Source: Hydrogenophilales bacterium
GTDB taxonomy: Bacteria; Pseudomonadota; Gammaproteobacteria; Burkholderiales; Thiobacillaceae
Assembly (NCBI GenBank): GCA_011391655.1
Contig: JAABQE010000256.1
Location: forward strand, 1-7,978
Direction: 5' to 3'
DNA length: 7,978 nucleotides
The notes under the pieces are model-generated. The model had not been told where the DNA came from. It saw only the letters and a list, made by a program, of their open reading frames with translations, and did not search any database. Of this stretch, positions 6,947-7,978 are shown piece after piece. A program made the translations under genes and the position numbers. Each line of letters starts with the position of its first letter. Position 1 is the stretch's first letter.

Positions 6947-7978
6947 ATGACCCGCCCCGCCGGTCTTCTTTACGCGTCCGAGGAGACGCCGCCCCCGGCG
7001 GTGCTCATCATCTCGGCGATCCAGCACATCGCGGTCATCGCGATCACGCTCATCTACCCGCTGATCATCGCGCGCGAGGCGGGGTTGACCGGTGCACAGT
7101 TCCTCGACACGGTGTCGCTGTCGATGCTGGCCATCGGCCTGGCGACGATCTTTTTGTGCATGCGTTCGCGATTTGTCGGCTGCGGCTACCTGTGCCCGGC
7201 CTCATTTACGGCGATCTTTCTGGGTCCGTCGCAATATGCGCTGCAGTTGGGCGGGCTTGGGCTGATCTTCGGCATGACCATCATGGCCGGCTTCGTGCAG
7301 GTGGCCATCGCCCCGGTGCTGAACCGCCTGCGTGCCTTGCTACCGCCCGAGATTGCCGGCCTGGTGATCGCCATTGTCGGTCTGTCGCTCGCGTCAGTCG
7401 GTTTGCGCTACAGCCTCGGTATCACCGGAGGCAGTCAGATCCAGCCGATCTTTCCGGTCATTGCAGGCCTGTCGCTGGCCACCATGGTGGTTTTGAATGT
7501 ATGGACCAGCGGCTATGCCAAGATGTTCTGCGCGTTGATTGGCGTCATCGTCGGCTATGCCGCCAGCGCGGCCCTCGGTGTGCTCGACCTTTCGGTGATG
7601 ATGCCAACGCAGGGGCTGAGCCTTTTGCATCTGCCAGATATGGGTCACATCGAATACAAGTTCGACGCGCTCGCACTGGCCCCCTTTGTCGTGGCCGCCA
7701 TTGGCTCCACGCTGCGGACGATGGGCGATGTCACCAACGTGCAGCGATTGAACGACAAGGACTGGGTGCGTCCCGACTTCCGGTCCATCAGCGGCGGCGT
7801 CACCAGTAACGGTCTTGGCTCGATTGTTTGCGGACTGATGGGCTGCCTGGGCTCCAATACCTACAGTTCCAGCATCGGTCTGTCATCCGCCACCGGCGTC
7901 ACTAGCCGGAAAGTCGGCTACGCCATCGGCGCTGGCTTCATCCTGCTGGCCTTCGTGCCGGCCGCCGCCGTGGTGTTT
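6947..7978 (+). CDS. NCS2-family (uracil/xanthine permease) transporter, 3' end beyond window
   Basis: The frame is open for 344 codons to the window edge; the family usually has about 430-480 residues. The sequence is hydrophobic, with about ten or eleven membrane segments visible. Family marks include Gln26-His27 in TM1 (SAIQHIAV), YLCPASFTAIFLG in TM3, RTMGD (257-261) in TM8, GGVTSNGLGS (283-292), and NTYSSSIGLSSATGVTSR (304-321) covering the TM10 signature. Compared from memory with UraA and XanQ, the TM8 substrate-binding Glu is replaced by Arg257. The TM10 positions (Gln-Asn in XanQ, Glu in UraA) are Ser308/Ser309. A classical purine or uracil substrate is therefore doubtful. The ATG is 15 bases after the STAS stop in the same frame, and no ribosome binding site is obvious, so translation may be coupled. 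An in-frame stop (6929-6931) excludes an earlier start. Confidence 0.88.
   Translation, partial: MTRPAGLLYASEETPPPAVLIISAIQHIAVIAITLIYPLIIAREAGLTGAQFLDTVSLSMLAIGLATIFLCMRSRFVGCGYLCPASFTAIFLGPSQYALQLGGLGLIFGMTIMAGFVQVAIAPVLNRLRALLPPEIAGLVIAIVGLSLASVGLRYSLGITGGSQIQPIFPVIAGLSLATMVVLNVWTSGYAKMFCALIGVIVGYAASAALGVLDLSVMMPTQGLSLLHLPDMGHIEYKFDALALAPFVVAAIGSTLRTMGDVTNVQRLNDKDWVRPDFRSISGGVTSNGLGSIVCGLMGCLGSNTYSSSIGLSSATGVTSRKVGYAIGAGFILLAFVPAAAVVF

Noticed and set aside
6928..7809. Open frame of 293 codons on the + strand
   Set aside because: Its product is Arg/His/Gly-rich and lacks motifs. The overlapping frame from 6947 encodes a clear NCS2 permease.

Overview
The window is GC-rich coding DNA from what looks like a proteobacterium. 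Codon use and gene styles resemble Betaproteobacteria such as the Burkholderiales, but no marker gene fixes the taxonomy. All supported genes lie on the + strand, run head to tail, and have gaps of 43 bp or less from 831 to the right edge.

Layout. (1) Bases 1-830 hold no gene I can support. This stretch is visibly more AT-rich than the rest and contains several DnaA-box-like / TGTNCATAA sequences. (2) 831-4076 is a large soluble hybrid histidine kinase with three GAF domains, HisKA, HATPase and two receivers, starting at TTG. (3) 4073-4456 is a stand-alone receiver, coupled by an ATGA overlap. (4) 4466-4867 is a 133-residue single-domain haem globin. (5) 4911-6566 is a three-domain REC - PP2C/SpoIIE phosphatase - RsbW-like kinase protein, starting at GTG. 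(6) 6581-6931 is a STAS anti-sigma-factor antagonist. (7) 6947-7978 is the first 344 codons of an NCS2 (uracil/xanthine permease family) transporter, cut by the window edge.

How they may work together (inference). Genes 2-6 look like one signalling operon. The GAF kinase would phosphorylate the two stand-alone-type receivers, whose first helices are strikingly alike. Phosphorylation of the REC-PP2C-kinase protein would set whether the STAS protein is phosphorylated, as in the HsbR/HsbA (Pseudomonas) and CrsR/CrsA (Shewanella) partner switches. The globin keeps the full set of ligand-pocket residues (Tyr B10, Phe CD1, Gln E7, His F8). It sits in the middle of the cascade with no reductase or output domain, so a gas-responsive (O2, NO or redox) input to a partner switch is the most interesting hypothesis here. 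No sigma factor, anti-sigma target or HPt protein is encoded in the window. A strong sigma70-type promoter match inside the 3' end of the phosphatase gene suggests that the STAS and permease genes can also be transcribed separately. The permease lacks the usual substrate-binding glutamate of its family.
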